Shown here piece by piece: positions 48,501 to 62,539 of a stretch of 64,000 bases of DNA (its first letter is position 1; each line of letters starts with the position of its first letter). Source of the stretch: Biscogniauxia marginata (Eukaryota; Ascomycota; Sordariomycetes; Xylariales; Xylariaceae); the NCBI GenBank assembly GCA_022695795.1, contig MU404176.1:53687-117686 (forward strand), given 5' to 3'. The position numbers and the translations under genes are program-made. A model generated the notes under the pieces. It saw only the letters and a list, made by a program, of their open reading frames with translations, ran no database searches and was not told the DNA's origin.

Positions 48501-51500
48501 CCGCGGAAGCAGACCCGAATCCCGTGGCAGCTACCGTGGTCCCTGTTGAATGAATGCAGGGTATTCGACGGGCAAAGATACCACTTGGATGAGCGGGACC
48601 GTTCACAATATGGGGCTATTAGCGTGCCATGTCATCGAACGATTGCGGTCTTGAATTCGGGATTTGGATATTCTACCGCGTACTCCATTAGGATTGAGAA
48701 GCTTACTCATGCTGTCCAGATGAGTCTACTTGATGAGAATCGATGGTACGGGCAATGATGGCGGCTAGACGACGTTGCTTCCGGCAAGAGGACTTACATG
48801 ACGCGCACACACCGATTGGAAAGATGGCTCGTTGGGTGGAGAGAGAAAGAGACTATACGAGGTCTATCAGTTCTGGCTTCTATCCGTTTTGACTCTCGAA
48901 ATCGACAATCAATCGTGAGTGACTGGCGCAGAGCTCGAGTGATGCACCGTGGTCCTCTTTAGCACTTGACACGTCCCGGGAGACAAATGTAAGGCGATGA
49001 GAGGTGGATCTGGGGTTTAATGCAGGCTAGATGTCGCGTTGTGAAGTTATCCGTCGAGCTTCCGTTCATCAGACCGGGTTCCCGGAACCGCCATGATCAG
49101 TAGGCGGTACTGCGTAAAAACCCGTTTGGCAGCTCGGGAGCGTTGCCTCCTAGTAAGGGTATTGTGCATCGTCTGTCCCTGTGCTACACCATCCCACATC
49201 GCACGGCCTATCTCGGAGCGGCTTCCGTAGTTTGTAAACGGGACGAGACTACATTAAAAATCGTGTAGGTGCCCAGGTCTAGGTACCCTATACAACGCTC
49301 ATTCTCTTGATAAATTCATTGTGTAAGTAGGCTGAAGCATGAAATTTCTTTCTGGTACAACGGACTGAGAGGGACCTAAGGATAAGCCTGTCATCTTCTA
49401 CCGCAAGGGGAGGAGTAAGCCATGTAAAAAGGTGTTGTCCATGTGATTGGATAACCACGACCGTTCTCGAGAGACGCTCGGACACGACGTAGACACCCAG
49501 TTGAATTTTTTCTTGGATGCATTTCTAGCCTCTTTGGTGTTTAGCTCGGGGAAACCCGAGGCTCTCATAATTGCATCCTTTCTTATTGCCGAGGAACGTT
49601 GACTTGTTTTTATGCTTGAATTGGCATCGTAGTTTTGTATTTGGGTGTAACATGTAGAGTACCTAATTGTGACCGACAATCGAGTCGACATGCAGAGAAA
49701 CTAAAATGCATGACGGTCAGACTCGTCGACGACTTGTTTTAATAGTATTTGAAATACAAGGCATGAGTCGGATGAAGGCCCATGACCTACTGGGTCTAGT
49801 GTAAGGATGCTTTGGCTGCCGCTGCTTCTGCCGTTGCCTCTGCCGCTGCGGTGAACTGACGCAAGGCGCACAGGCGTGACATGTTCTAGGGCTGCAAGGG
49901 CTGATCGATGACTACTTTTTTTGCTGAAAGATATCCTGACAAAATCGACAGAGCCCTGCGATAGAAACTGAAGCCTAAGGAATTACCTAGGGGGCTGGTA
50001 GTAAGCCGAGAGGCTGAAATTTGCGAATGAAGTTATACGCATCAGTTATCGTAGAATTATTTCTTCCGACGGGTCCTAGTAGCCTTGAAGGTCCCTTAGC
50101 AACTGGAAAGGGTACGGAACTGATCGAGGATTTTAAGAAGCTTAGCTCCCGTCCATTAACTCGATATGCAGCGCGGCCCCTTAGCCATTTAGTCGCAGGG
50201 TATGCATTAAACTGGTGACTAGCTAATATGCTAGTATGCCAATCGATAGCTGCATCGCATATACTTAAAGACGGGTACTAGATGTGTTGAACTTACCGTC
50301 AACGGAGTGATTTTACAGGCTGGTAGTAAATGATAAAAATAAAGGTTTGGAGTTTACTGTAATGTATGTAGAGCAATCCCAGCAACGAGGAGAACCTTGA
50401 CCATGGTGGTTCGCGTCGTTCCCGAAATGGTGCCGGAAATTGTGGATTTGCAGGGGCATATCTGCTTTGGGAGGCCAAATAGTACCTAGGTAAGACGGCT
50501 CGATTCATGTGCTGAGCGGAAGGCTGTGTAGGAAGAGAGGGCTGGAGACGGTGATCGCTTTCCAAGAAGAACGGCTGTGCCGGAAAAAGGAAATACGATG
50601 GAATTCTTCCAGAAGATTTCGAAACAGGATGCGAAATGAGATTGATGTCACGCTGGCTGCTGTGGTCTTTGAAACAGAGATGTAGATAGCTGCACTCAGG
50701 CTGACGACTGGGCAAGCGGCGGGAGATGGTCGTCCACGGACCAAGGGATGGTCCAAGGGACTGGTGGTACAGCATAGGGACGAAGCAGGATCATGATCAA
50801 GATTGACAGGGAGACAGGGGACATGCAGTAGACCGTAATTATGCTGTGACCAGGCTGCCTGGTTGCTTCTCTCCCGGGCTGGACGGGTTCCTGGTGAAGG
50901 GCAGAAATGGCTGCAACGCTGGCTGGCTGGCGTTTCCGTGTGGGACCGGCTTTCCTTGCAGCGGAGAGACTTCGAATGCATCTCCTGCTTCTCGAAATCT
51001 TCCAGAATCTTGCCTGAAGAGGGCTAGGGCCAATTTCGGGCCTGTTTGGAAATCTTATGCGCCCGGATGCACTGGACCCTGGGTCGCCGTATCTCTTCCC
51101 CCACAACCAACTACACTAGACCGCACGGCGGCGCTAGAACCATGGAGGCACCTCCAGCTGAGCGTTCGAACCGATGGCTGCGGTCCGTCGGCTTGGATAC
51201 TGACTACCACGCGAGACCGGCCAATGTAATCAGGGCGAGGGCGAGCGGGAGTGGATGGCCGCATCAGCACATCTTCCTGTCTGCTGTCACTCGGATGTCG
51301 TGATCTGAGGTAGATGGTGTTAAATGACGCAGGGTGTTGGCAGAGAAAGGAGGATACGTAGAGAGGAAAGCTTGCGAGATGGTTGCTAGCATTGCAATTT
51401 AACGATGCAATGCGCCTGGTCTGGAAAAGAGAGAAGTGAGAAGTGACTTCTGAGGGATACAGACTCCATTGCTTCCAGGGCGGTGTCAGTCTGCCGCTCT

Positions 51501-51616
51501 GTTTCAACTTGGGACAAAACCACGGAGTGGGTCCGTGCACCTTCTAGTAAAATTGAGGTACAGTGGCGCATTACGCTACTTACAGATACCTAGGTACATC
51601 CATTTTAACTTTATAC

Positions 51617-51640
51617 GTACATATGTACATATATATGTAC
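51617..51640. repeat. Overlapping palindromes GTACATATGTAC / GTACATATATATGTAC
   Basis: Two perfect palindromes (12 and 16 bp) overlap by four bases, flanked by CCTAGGTAC and GGTACCTA motifs. Confidence 0.8.
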
Positions 51641-53017
51641 TGTACCAAGGTACCTATGTACCTAAGGTAATCATGGGAGTTGTTAGGAGGAATCAGAGAC
51701 ACTCGACCAGCTGACCTACGAGAAATCTAGTAAAAGGGAGAGAAAATAAAATCGAATTAACTCATGTTATATTAGGTGTTAGGTAGTGTTAATTCGTAGC
51801 ATGAGTACCTATATGCGCAGACACAACTTATGCACATGCGCATACTAGGTGGACTGGAACTCGCTGAACTCCAGTCTGACCTGTGGCAACATAATTGATG
51901 GTTCTCCAAAGGGGGCCCCGGACCAGAAGACGAGTACCTACGCAGTACCTACAATCAGTACATTGCTTCTCGTAAGCTGGCATCCAACAGGGCTTACCGG
52001 CTAGCTGATTGATTATTGACAATGTTCACCGGGATGCGATCAGCAATCTCCCGAGATCCGCAGTCTTCACCGTCATTTGTCCCTGAGCTACACCGTGTAC
52101 GCTGATGTAGACGGAGGATACCTTGTACCTTTGGTTAACATTGTGCATGAGAGTGGATTTGCAGTTCAGGGTGTTCGCGTCTGCTAACTCTAGGTATCCT
52201 TATAAAGCATTCCGGTACTGATGCTTGATGTCCAGTAGAGGTGTATCATATATATCTAGTATACACTTACACACATACATACCTTGGGTACATACAGAGA
52301 GAGACATGAGCAGTTGCCCCAAGCTTCCTCGAACCCCTTTGGAGGATGCACGGACAGGCTCTCGGGCTCCATCTTTAAAGCATGGCTATGATGCAAGTCT
52401 GCACTCAGGGAGCTGTGACCACCGGTAAATGGGATCTTTTTTTAGGGGGAGATCATGTTGCATGGCATGTCCATTCCATGGGTAATAGGGGTGGACCTTA
52501 TTTGTGTGGGTCCCCTCTTGGGGCAGTTCTGCCGCCCTGAATGCCAAGAGGGCAACATAAAAAATGCTTGTACACCATCTCCAGGTATAATTTTATGCTT
52601 GATCCGCAACTTAGCTCAACTTCAGTACCTAACCTTGTTGGCAGTCAGCCAAGTTATGTGATGCGCGCAACTGGGTAAATTAATTGGGAAGTATCTCTGC
52701 CGGGAACTAATAGGCATGTTCACCACGATCCGGCAGAAGGTAGAGAGACGTGGTGGACAGGAGTCGTCCGGAGCATAGCTTTGTAACCATGCGATTGGGA
52801 ATACGTGTTCGTGTCTAACCCCCTTTGGACACTTATTGGCTGTAATGTCCTGACAATGATCAGGGCACCCTACTATATTAGGCTTAGCCCAATTTTTAAT
52901 AAACGGTGCTAAATTGAGTGTGTACATGGGACTAAAACACAAACGCCCTAGTAAAGTGGTTTCACCGGGACTGGCTGGATGAGCTGGCTGGGCCCAGGGA
53001 ATAGACAAGGTCCTCGA

Positions 53018-53044
53018 ATGAAAAAAAAAAAAAAAAAAAAAAAA
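53018..53044. repeat. Poly(A) tract, about 25 bases
   Basis: Uninterrupted A run after CGAATG, followed by GACTAGAAGGAAAGGAAGG. No target-site duplication is obvious, so a retroposon tail is not demonstrated. Confidence 0.85.
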
Positions 53045-53365
53045 GACTAGAAGGAAAGGAAGGAAGGAAAAGTTTGGATCTCGACTTTGATGCCAATTCC
53101 ACACTTGCAGTGGATGTACCGCCTACTAAGCGGACCGCATCTAAAGTATACCTACCTACACATTCTCAGGTCCTACCGAAGCGACGATGCCGCGCAAGCC
53201 TGGCAATAGATGCAGACTGCACAGGTACACAACGCTGACCTTTGAGTGTATAAGGTAGACATAAATGTAGTGTAGATTTAGAAGTGAACGAGCTGGTACG
53301 GATTGTACCTAATAGCACAGTGCTTGGGATAAATAGGTGCATTTTAGCATTCCCTCCTTTTATTG

Positions 53366-53381
53366 TTGTACCTAGGTACAA
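53366..53381. repeat. Perfect palindrome containing ACCTAGGT
   Basis: TTGTACCTAGGTACAA is self-complementary over 16 bp and is the longest perfect instance of a motif dispersed through the intergenic DNA of this window. Confidence 0.8.
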
Positions 53382-53689
53382 TAAATGCGTGCATGTACAT
53401 CAAGTACCTATTGTTCGGCGCCCCGGGCTAGTTTCTCTAAAAGGTACTTAACCTTAGGTGGTCCCGTCTGTTTCAACACGTATGCGCGCACCTTGCACAC
53501 ACACTCACCACACCCTGCCCATCGCCCACTGCCGCCCATCTTTTACAGCAGGTACCTACGTACACACCGTCCACACCAAAACTACCACAACCACCTCCCA
53601 CTGCTACCGTTGCGAGCTACCATACGCGCACACATTTTGATTTGACCTTTTCCCTGGCGAGGGTCATTTCATCATCTCTTAATATAATT

Positions 53690-55343
53690 TTTTTTTCCCT
53701 CTCTTCCCTTCTCTTTTTCCATCTGCACACTCTACCTTCCCCCTCCTCCTCAATCTGCAACCTCTCCGGCGCTTAGTCTCTAGTCAACGCGGTCCTCCCC
53801 TCTTTGCGTGTCCCGAGATTCTGGACATCCCATCGCCATCCCATCCGTTTTCGAGGTACGTACGTTCAGATCACAAGCTGCCCTGTTCCATATCCCCCAT
53901 CTATATCTGCATCTACATCTACATCTACATCCGCAATCCACACATCCCGTGTCCGCATCTACAACTCCAGCTCCAGACCTCCCGACGTTTGCTGCTGTTG
54001 TTGCCCGTACCAACCATCCCATCTGCGCTTTGTTTGCCAGAGAACTCGGCTGCTGCTACTCGTGACGCTCCCTTCTGCCACCAGTATTTGTACTTTGTCA
54101 GTCGGGTCTGTGTCCTTGCATGCTGGGCTTTGCGCCGCTACCAAACAAGGAACACCCTCGGTGTTATTCGATAGCCACAGGCGAGTTCCAGGCTACAAGC
54201 ACATTATCGCCGCCTTCTCTCTTCATTACACCCTACTCCCTCTGGCCTCTGCTCTGTTTGCAGGCCCCCAAGTCTTGCTACCTTGTTTGCAGAAAGCTTA
54301 CTGGGTCCTTACCGTTCCATCTAGGGCCTCTACTGGATCCGAACTCAACAAAGACACGACCAGAAGCGAACGACCATAGTCCTCTGTTGGTGCCATCATC
54401 TGCCATCACGTCGCGTCCGACGCCGCACTCTAGCAAACCTCGATTCCCCCTTATCCTCTACCACCACAGTACGCGATCACTGCCTGCAGCCGATAGCAAT
54501 AGTAAACCCGAGACGGTACGATAGACGCGTGGGACTGCTGTGCAGCTTCTCGACCTGTCACGGAAACCGGAGGTGGCGACATTTGCACTTGGTCAATAGG
54601 TTCTGACTATTTGTCTTGAGCACTATTCTGGAGAGAAACGACTGCTGTTGTTGAATCTACACACCGAGTTCCGCCTATAATTCGACGATCTACCACAGCA
54701 TTGATCTACCCTATGGGAATTGCATCGTTGCCCGAGGCCGTTGTGAATTAGAGATATATACAGCCATTCTCTCCGTCGCGGTACTGTCCTTCGGAACGCA
54801 AGTACCGGCAAATCCGGCAGCTCAGAATTTGCCCAAGTGTCAAGTCTAGGGGTGTTAAAGGCTGAGGTGCTGGTGTTGAGCGAGATCATACCCCACAATT
54901 AACGTGTGGTGATTGTGGCAGTTAGCATCGACATATCTCTGCCACTGCTGCGCTGAAACTTGTTACGGTATGTCTGAACTGCATGCAGAGCCATTATTCC
55001 TGTCTCCATGCCCAACCGAGTGTTGGGACTTGGTGCCCTACTATACGTTAAGCCAGAGGCGGTCGGTTTTCTCACCGCCATCTCGGGTGCAGAACTGCAT
55101 TTACTGGCACGTGAAATATCTTGGGAATTATACCCTGGTGTATTACTGGCCGCCTAGTACTGGAAAAATCATTGCCATCTCGTTCTCCTTCTAAATTTCA
55201 TCAACTAACGTGTCCCAGAGGTCGTTTTCACTAGTGCCACCTCGGTGCTGCGAGACACTGTTTTCCTCTAACAACGATTTTCCGCATGAACCCCTGACCA
55301 AAGCGTCAAGTTCCTCCGATCAAATCCGTATTGATCATCCAAC
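53690..55343 (+). promoter_or_regulatory. C/T-rich promoter and long 5' leader of the C2H2 gene
   Basis: A pyrimidine-rich stretch (about 53690-53770), typical of fungal transcription starts, begins 1.6 kb before the zinc-finger start codon. The region between has no good protein frame, only overlapping low-complexity ones (53804-54524). It contains many upstream ATGs and GTACGT-type donors, so a long, possibly spliced leader with upstream reading frames is likely. A CATCTA hexamer repeat lies at 53898-53930. Confidence 0.45.
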
Positions 55344-56812
<1,469 letters not shown>

Positions 56813-59565
56813 GGTGGCTTTTGGAGCTGGAGTTAGGTTGGGATTGACATCGTTTTTTAAACGTGATTTCCCATGAAACCTATCGATAGATTTCCTTTGT
56901 TCCGCGCATTTTTCGTTTTGTCACGGAAGGCTCAATACCCAATGGTACGGTTTCAGCGTTTGTTCTCTACGTTTGAGGCGGGGTATAGCACATGGCGTTA
57001 TCATCAAGATTCTGTTTCTGGATTTGACTGTGCCGCAATGCACCTTCACCCCACTCTGAACACGATCACCCTCACAAATTAATACTGACCACGGCATGGA
57101 CCGAGCCTCTCTGGTGGATCTTTATAATACAGAATTTGAGCTTGCTGCTTCATCGACGGGCTCACATGAGGCCAGGCGGCAGCCCTAAATTTGATACGTT
57201 TCGTGCGACTTTCCTATACGTCCTAGACTGGTTGGGCTCGGTGGCCTTGATGACACTAAGAGACAGATCATATGAGAGGGATAGACTGGGAAGGGACTGG
57301 CGTTGGGGCGGTTTTAGGGCTTGATTTCACAGCACAGCTCTCGCATGGACGGACGTTTCTGCTCCCCTGGTCACAGCCGAGGGAAAACAAGAGACGAAAG
57401 AGAACGAAAAAAAGGGACGGCCGCAAGTGTTGTGGTGGAATGCTCTCTTCTCTTTTTCATTGTAAAGTAGCCGATGCAGTAGCGATCGTCAGCTTCTTTC
57501 GTCCGCGCTCGGTTGGGCAACCAAAAAACAGGATAGGGAGAAAAAAAAAGAGTGTAGTGAATTGACTCAACCCTCTTGCCTCGTGCAATTTCAGGTCTTA
57601 GCGAATGAATTCTTTATTTTTTACGTGTAGCTCTTGATTACTGTGAACCATCAGCGTGTATGTATGTGTGCGTATGTGTATAATGGATTTGTGTATTAAA
57701 AAAAACTTTGCTTTTTGGGGGGAGGTTTTTCGTAAATATTTGTGCCAATCCTGTAGTTCACGTGCGTGGATGTCGCCGTAGACATGTGATGCCATCGCGG
57801 TAGTGGGACGGAAAAAGGAAGTTCTCGGCGGCGGAACGGGTTGTGTGGTACGTGCACACGAACACCATAGGAGATATTTTACAATTGGACCAAACAAAAT
57901 TTCGTAGCTCCTTTTCCAAATCCTTTATTTTCTCCTTTTCTCTTTTATTGTAACTTGACGTCGTCGGCTGTCCTTTCTCTAGTCACTTTTGTCATATAAA
58001 TGAGGGTTTTTTCTTTCTTATTTCATATTAGCTCTCTCCATTTGGAAGGGAGGACTTGGGGACTTGAGGAGAGAAAATGGTAGTTTCGAGGATTAAAAAA
58101 GGGGGGAGGGGGGATACAAAATCTTGGGATATAGGGGTGAAGAATATCTATCTATCTTTCTTTCTACCGGGGTTTTTTTCTGTTCTTTTTCTTTTTCTTT
58201 TTCCTTTTCCTTTTCTTTCTGTTTTTTTTTTTTTTTCACTTGTGTTAGCCTTGAAACTGTTTCATACCTTACTTCTTCTATTTCTTCTTTTCCTTTGTTT
58301 TTCCCCATCATCGATCGGGGAAATGCAAGGGAAGCAGGGGAGTTATATCGGTGGGCCTGTGGAGGAGCAGGAGAAGGAGGATTAAGAAGCAAGAGTGAAA
58401 GAGTGAATTTGGTACTGGTAGAGAGGTCGAATGGGGGAAAAGATAAAGGAGGGAAAAGGGAAAAAGAAACGTCAGGTCGAGAAACCATCCTCCCGGGGAG
58501 TCGGACACGAACGTCGACGTATTTGGATTTTTGATTTTTTTGATTTGTGATCATGGTGATCATGGTGATCATGACCCCCCTCTCCCTTCCGTTACAAAAC
58601 CTTCCCACAGTTACGCTCTATGTAAGCAGTTCCCGTCTACCTGCAACCCCGGAGGGTAGTATACCGCCTTTCCTTCCTTTCCTCTTTCCTCTTCTTTTTT
58701 AGACATACAGATAGATACCTTGTACTAGTGGGCCCGACTTGTGACTGAGTTGAGCGAGCGGGCGCACTCTTTTTTGGGCGGACGAATAATAGAGATTTCA
58801 GCTCCCCTCCCTTTTGAGATGTGACTATGAAGGAGTTGAGCTTATTCATCCATTGGCTGCTAGCTCAGGACTTAATCTTGGGGACAGCTAGTTGTTGCGC
58901 CGTAAAATGGGATATCTCACTGTCATTCATCCATCCATCCATTCGTTTATTGGTTGAAGATGCATTAGAAAGAAGCCTCATACTGGGTTATAGAGGCTTT
59001 TCTTTCTCCAAATGCTGTCCCATCTTACAAGGGGGTTAGTTAGGTAGGTAAGGAGGAAAGGACTCTGAGAAAGGGCGGAATATCTACCAGGTTCCCGAAC
59101 TTGACAGGACAGGCAGGGTGGGCTTCCCGCTTTCTTAGACCATGTCACCAGATATAAAAAGAAAGTCTAAGATCTGAGCCGGGGAGTGATTGATTAATTG
59201 ATTTGATCGATTTAAGTCGCGGGTTCCCACATCCCTGAGCATGTTGTTTGTAGTATACATATTATATGATTACTGAACAATTTAGACTGCATACTATAAA
59301 GTGCGCGGTGTGGGGTGGTAGGTAACCTCTGCGTTGCAAGCTGCGTTATCAATTTTTATCTCAGACATTTAATGCTTGATGATGTTTTAAATGATTACTG
59401 TTCGTGTTCTCATGATTACGTCGCTGTTAATATAATAGGCGTACCTATCAATTTTGGTCACCTCCGTTGGTCGCTTTAGGAGTTGCCATTCTAATCCATT
59501 CATTGCCTTTTATGTGAATCGATCAAGCTTTCCACCAACCTGTAAAAGGTAGACAAGCTAAGGAT
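56813..59565. other. Intergenic, 2.75 kb, no supportable gene
   Basis: 3' flank of the zinc-finger gene. A strongly pyrimidine-rich stretch (58140-58240) and its purine-rich neighbour create spurious frames on both strands (58093-58608). A 9-bp repeat is at 58548. Confidence 0.5.
58548..58573. repeat. (TGATCATGG)3 repeat
   Basis: Three units of nine bases, each containing the palindrome TGATCA, followed by a C run. Confidence 0.9.
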
Positions 59566-60759
59566 ATGTTGTCGAATATGCCGAGAGAAGATGGTCTTGT
59601 TAAGACAGAAAACATTAGAGAAGAGGAGAGCCTTACCAAACCCGCCGCCCTTTTACCGAAGATAACGACACATTTCACTATAGAATTAATTATCGACACG
59701 GTTTGTCCTCACTGCTACATTGGCCTGAAAAATCTCTATGCAGCTATCGAGATACACAAGACACGACATCCGGAAGCGACCTTCGAGCTCGTATGTTCGC
59801 CCTTGATCCTCTATCCATCTGCATTACGAAGTGGTGAGTCGCAGGCCTCTATCTTATATTTTATAATGGCATGGCATATAGCGACCAGAAAGGATCCATG
59901 ACGTGCACGCCTCTTCTGATGATGGGCGAATAGGTTCTCGTGAAGGATATGTTTGGAACACCTATCGCAACTGCCGGTCTCAAGTGAGCAGGACACAAGC
60001 CATCAGCTCAGCCCAATCGCTGCGAAAAACAAGCCTATTGTTTTTATCCGTAGATCTTCTTGCTGACCGTACGCCCTTTTCCTATTTTTTCTTTTAGCCC
60101 ACAATAAGATAACTTATTACACGCGCACACATGGGGCACAGGGCAGCCTTTTTGAGACGTGGACTAGACTCGGAGCAACGGTGGGCATTGGCTTTAGCTG
60201 GAGGGGCCGTACGGGTAACACGCGCGACTCTCACAAGCTCCTTCGTTTCGCGCTCGAGAGCATACCCACGACTATGCCGAGCACCAAATTTGCTCAACAG
60301 CCGCAGCAGAGAGCAGCGACTTCACCTACGACGATGACTAATGCCACTACCGAAACCTCATCACTACGTCGGGGTCCAGCCCTTCAGATGCGCCTTCTCG
60401 AAGCCATTTTTAGGGGCTACTTCGAATACGACCGTGACGTGTCGGACCAGGGGTTCTTGGTGGAGGTGGGCACGTCTGTGGGTGCGGGCGTCTTCACAGC
60501 TACCGACGTCCGGGAGGTACTCGAGAGCGAGAACTGGGGGTTAGCTATCGACATCCTGTCCGCTAAGGCCCGGGCCCGCCTGAAAGTCGACGCGGTGCCC
60601 ACCGTCATCGTCAACGGCTTGTCCCTGTACGGCGGGTGGCAGCAGCCCGAGCTGTTCGTCGCCGAGTTTGAGAGGTTGAGGCTGGGGATTCCCCGTGATG
60701 TCAGTGGTGGTGACGGCAGTGGATGTAGTCATTGTATGGCTGTAGGTGCGCGGTATTAG
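59566..60759 (+). CDS. DsbA-like dithiol oxidoreductase, FrnE type
   Basis: Two exons (59566-59833, 60098-60759; 264-bp intron, phase 1) give 309 residues. The thioredoxin-fold active site is Cys47-Pro-His-Cys50 in IDTVCPHCYIG, after a first strand (FTIELII). The 2-hydroxychromene isomerase/FrnE-type insertion is helical (ITYYTRTHG, FETWTRLG, GFSWRGRTGNTRDSHKLLRFA, EAIFRGYFEYDRDVSD, FLVEVG). The cis-Pro loop is VDAVPTVIVNG, followed by GWQQPELF. Members catalyse thiol-disulfide exchange or glutathione-dependent isomerisation. The intron was set so that LRS-A-HNKITYY keeps the family spacing; sequence inside it has stops in all useful frames. A Ser/Thr/Gln-rich stretch of about 40 residues interrupts the helical domain. 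No signal peptide, so probably cytosolic. Confidence 0.85.
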
Positions 60760-61870
60760 TGGGAGGGAGGAAGTTGAGCTTGCCCAGATCGTCGGTCACA
60801 TTCAAGATCTCGACTTCCTACGAATGTGACAACGTCCAGAAGTAGCTTTGGGTTCTCGGGGAGTGCGGATTGTTTGTTCAACCCTCGATCGCTTTGTTTC
60901 GAGCTGTGTTCGGCGCTGGTATTGGAAACACGAATCAATCTGTATATTACCCCATTTGATCATTTCGTTTCTCTCGGCCAATCAATTGTTGTTGCAGTGG
61001 ACTTGACTTGAATGCAAAATGCATCCGTATCTGTTTGCGTGACAAACGGACTTGGGACAATCCTGCGAGAGAGTTTGGTGTCAGGAAAACCGCATTCCAT
61101 CTATGTATAGGTGTAGTCCGTCTAGTACCTTAGGTAGGTTAGATACCTAGGTGAGTTCGATGGTTTGTCGCCGTATGCATCTTGTATGTAGTTAGCTACC
61201 TGGGTGATTACAAGAAGATTTCGGTAAGCTAGGTTGTTCGTCGAAAGGCGTGAGGAGGCGAAACGGAGCAACTGGAACCGAGGCGGCGGTGCGATTGTTA
61301 CTAATAAAAGATTCGTCTGCCGGATGCTACTGTAGCATTCACTGGTGCGACACTGCGCACGTTTTTTCTTGGTAGATCTTCCCGTCGTGTCGTCCATCAT
61401 GGGAATTGAAAAGTTGGGGATTAGGTTTGTCCGTCTTATGAAAGTGAAGGGTGGTGGTCTGTGTGGAGGGAGGCATTCCCGTCTCGTGTAGGTACCTATG
61501 GGCACATATACATCGGTGTAGGTACCTACCTACATCCAGTACCCGATTATGTAGCTAACGCCACAGGCGCAAGCCCCGCGGGCACCCGGGGCTTTGTGGG
61601 GCTTTGTGGAAACGCGTGGCACAAACGGTGCCTACTAACAGGTAGCAGGTAAGTACGCATCGCTAGGTAGTAAAGGTGAGGGGCATCGCATCAGAAGCTA
61701 CCTACACATCTACAGCTTCACACCTTTAAATACATAATCCTTTCCCATGATCTTATTTAACACTTTCCTCCCAATTGTACTCGTCCAGGAAAGAAAATAA
61801 TCTCCGTCCTTAACTCTTGGTCCTGATAATTGTAATTGAGGCATTTTGACTGCTAGAAATTCCATCCACC
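60760..61870. other. Intergenic, no gene seen
   Basis: 3' flank of the oxidoreductase gene and promoter of the RING gene. Several TACCTAGGT and GTAGGTACCTACC motifs occur at 61127-61152 and 61488-61535. Confidence 0.5.
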
Positions 61871-62539
61871 ATGGCTTCCAATCCCTACGAAGGTAAGGCT
61901 TAGGCGCCCTTGTTGTTGGTAATTGCAGCTAAAAATGCTTACGTTCTCTGTTCTGTCTATCTAGTCGAGCACAACATCAAGGCGCCTGCGAGCCGCCCAC
62001 ACCGCCGCCGCCCAGACATGTCGTCCTTCACCTCTCATCTACACCAGATATCGCCGGACCCGAACTCGACGGCCGCGCGCGCCGCAGGGCCCACGCCCGT
62101 CGACATGGCGGCGCTGTTCGAGCTGGTGCAGTCGCAATACACGACGCTGGCAACCGACGCGCCGACGGCCGAAAACCGCAACTTCCTCGAGTCGCTGGTC
62201 TCGCAGCTGGAGGCCGACATCCACTCGCCGCCGGACCATGTCCCGGGCGTGAGCCAGGAGTACCTGGACGGGCTGGACCGGGTGCCGCGGAAGGCGCTGA
62301 AGGACGACGAGTCCTGTCCCATCTGCGCCGAGCGCTACCTCGACGACAAGTACTGCCTCGTCGTCGAGCTGCCGTGCCACGGGGACCACCGCTTCGACCT
62401 CGAGTGCGTCGGCCCTTGGCTCCGGAGCAAAGGCACGTGCCCCATGTGTCGGAAGGACCTCACGAAGAAGAAGACCGTCGAGGTGCCGAAGGACGAAAAT
62501 GAAGGGGAAGAGGATGATGTCGATGGACTTTACGGCTGA
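61871..62539 (+). CDS. RING-finger protein, probable E3 ubiquitin ligase
   Basis: A 22-nt first exon (61871-61892) and a second exon (61965-62539) joined by a 72-bp intron give 198 residues. The start MASNPYE follows a good Kozak-like context (CACCATGG). Residues 1-120 are mostly disordered with a helical stretch (MAALFELVQSQYTTLA, then NFLESLVSQLEADI). The RING is at 125-172: CPIC, then LPCHGDHRFDLEC, then CPMC. Zinc ligands are C125, C128, C145, H149, D152, C155, C166 and C169, with Asp at a place where RING-H2 proteins have His, as Rbx1-type RINGs also do at one site. An acidic tail (ENEGEEDDVDG) ends the protein. RINGs bring a ubiquitin-loaded E2 to a substrate; the substrate is unknown. 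Confidence 0.88.

Larger units (their letters stand above)
39761..55343. other. 15.5-kb region without a supportable gene
   Basis: No frame above about 160 codons has a recognisable product, and no splice-linked series of frames could be built on either strand. The content is AT-leaning DNA with a hairpin element (40204-40358), two diverged copies of a short repeat (40666, 41463), a 12-bp tandem repeat (45510), palindromes, homopolymers and, from about 53.7 kb, the C/T-rich leader of the zinc-finger gene. It may be a graveyard of decayed transposons or hold noncoding transcription units. Confidence 0.5.

Noticed and set aside
50299..51540. Overlapping 130-160-codon minus-strand frames
   Set aside because: Several frames open at once, no conserved blocks, no signal peptide or membrane pattern; looks like chance in GC-richer DNA.
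53804..54524. 191- and 134-codon frames upstream of the zinc-finger gene
   Set aside because: Compositionally biased by the C/T-rich leader, overlapping in three frames and without domain features; treated as leader with possible upstream frames.
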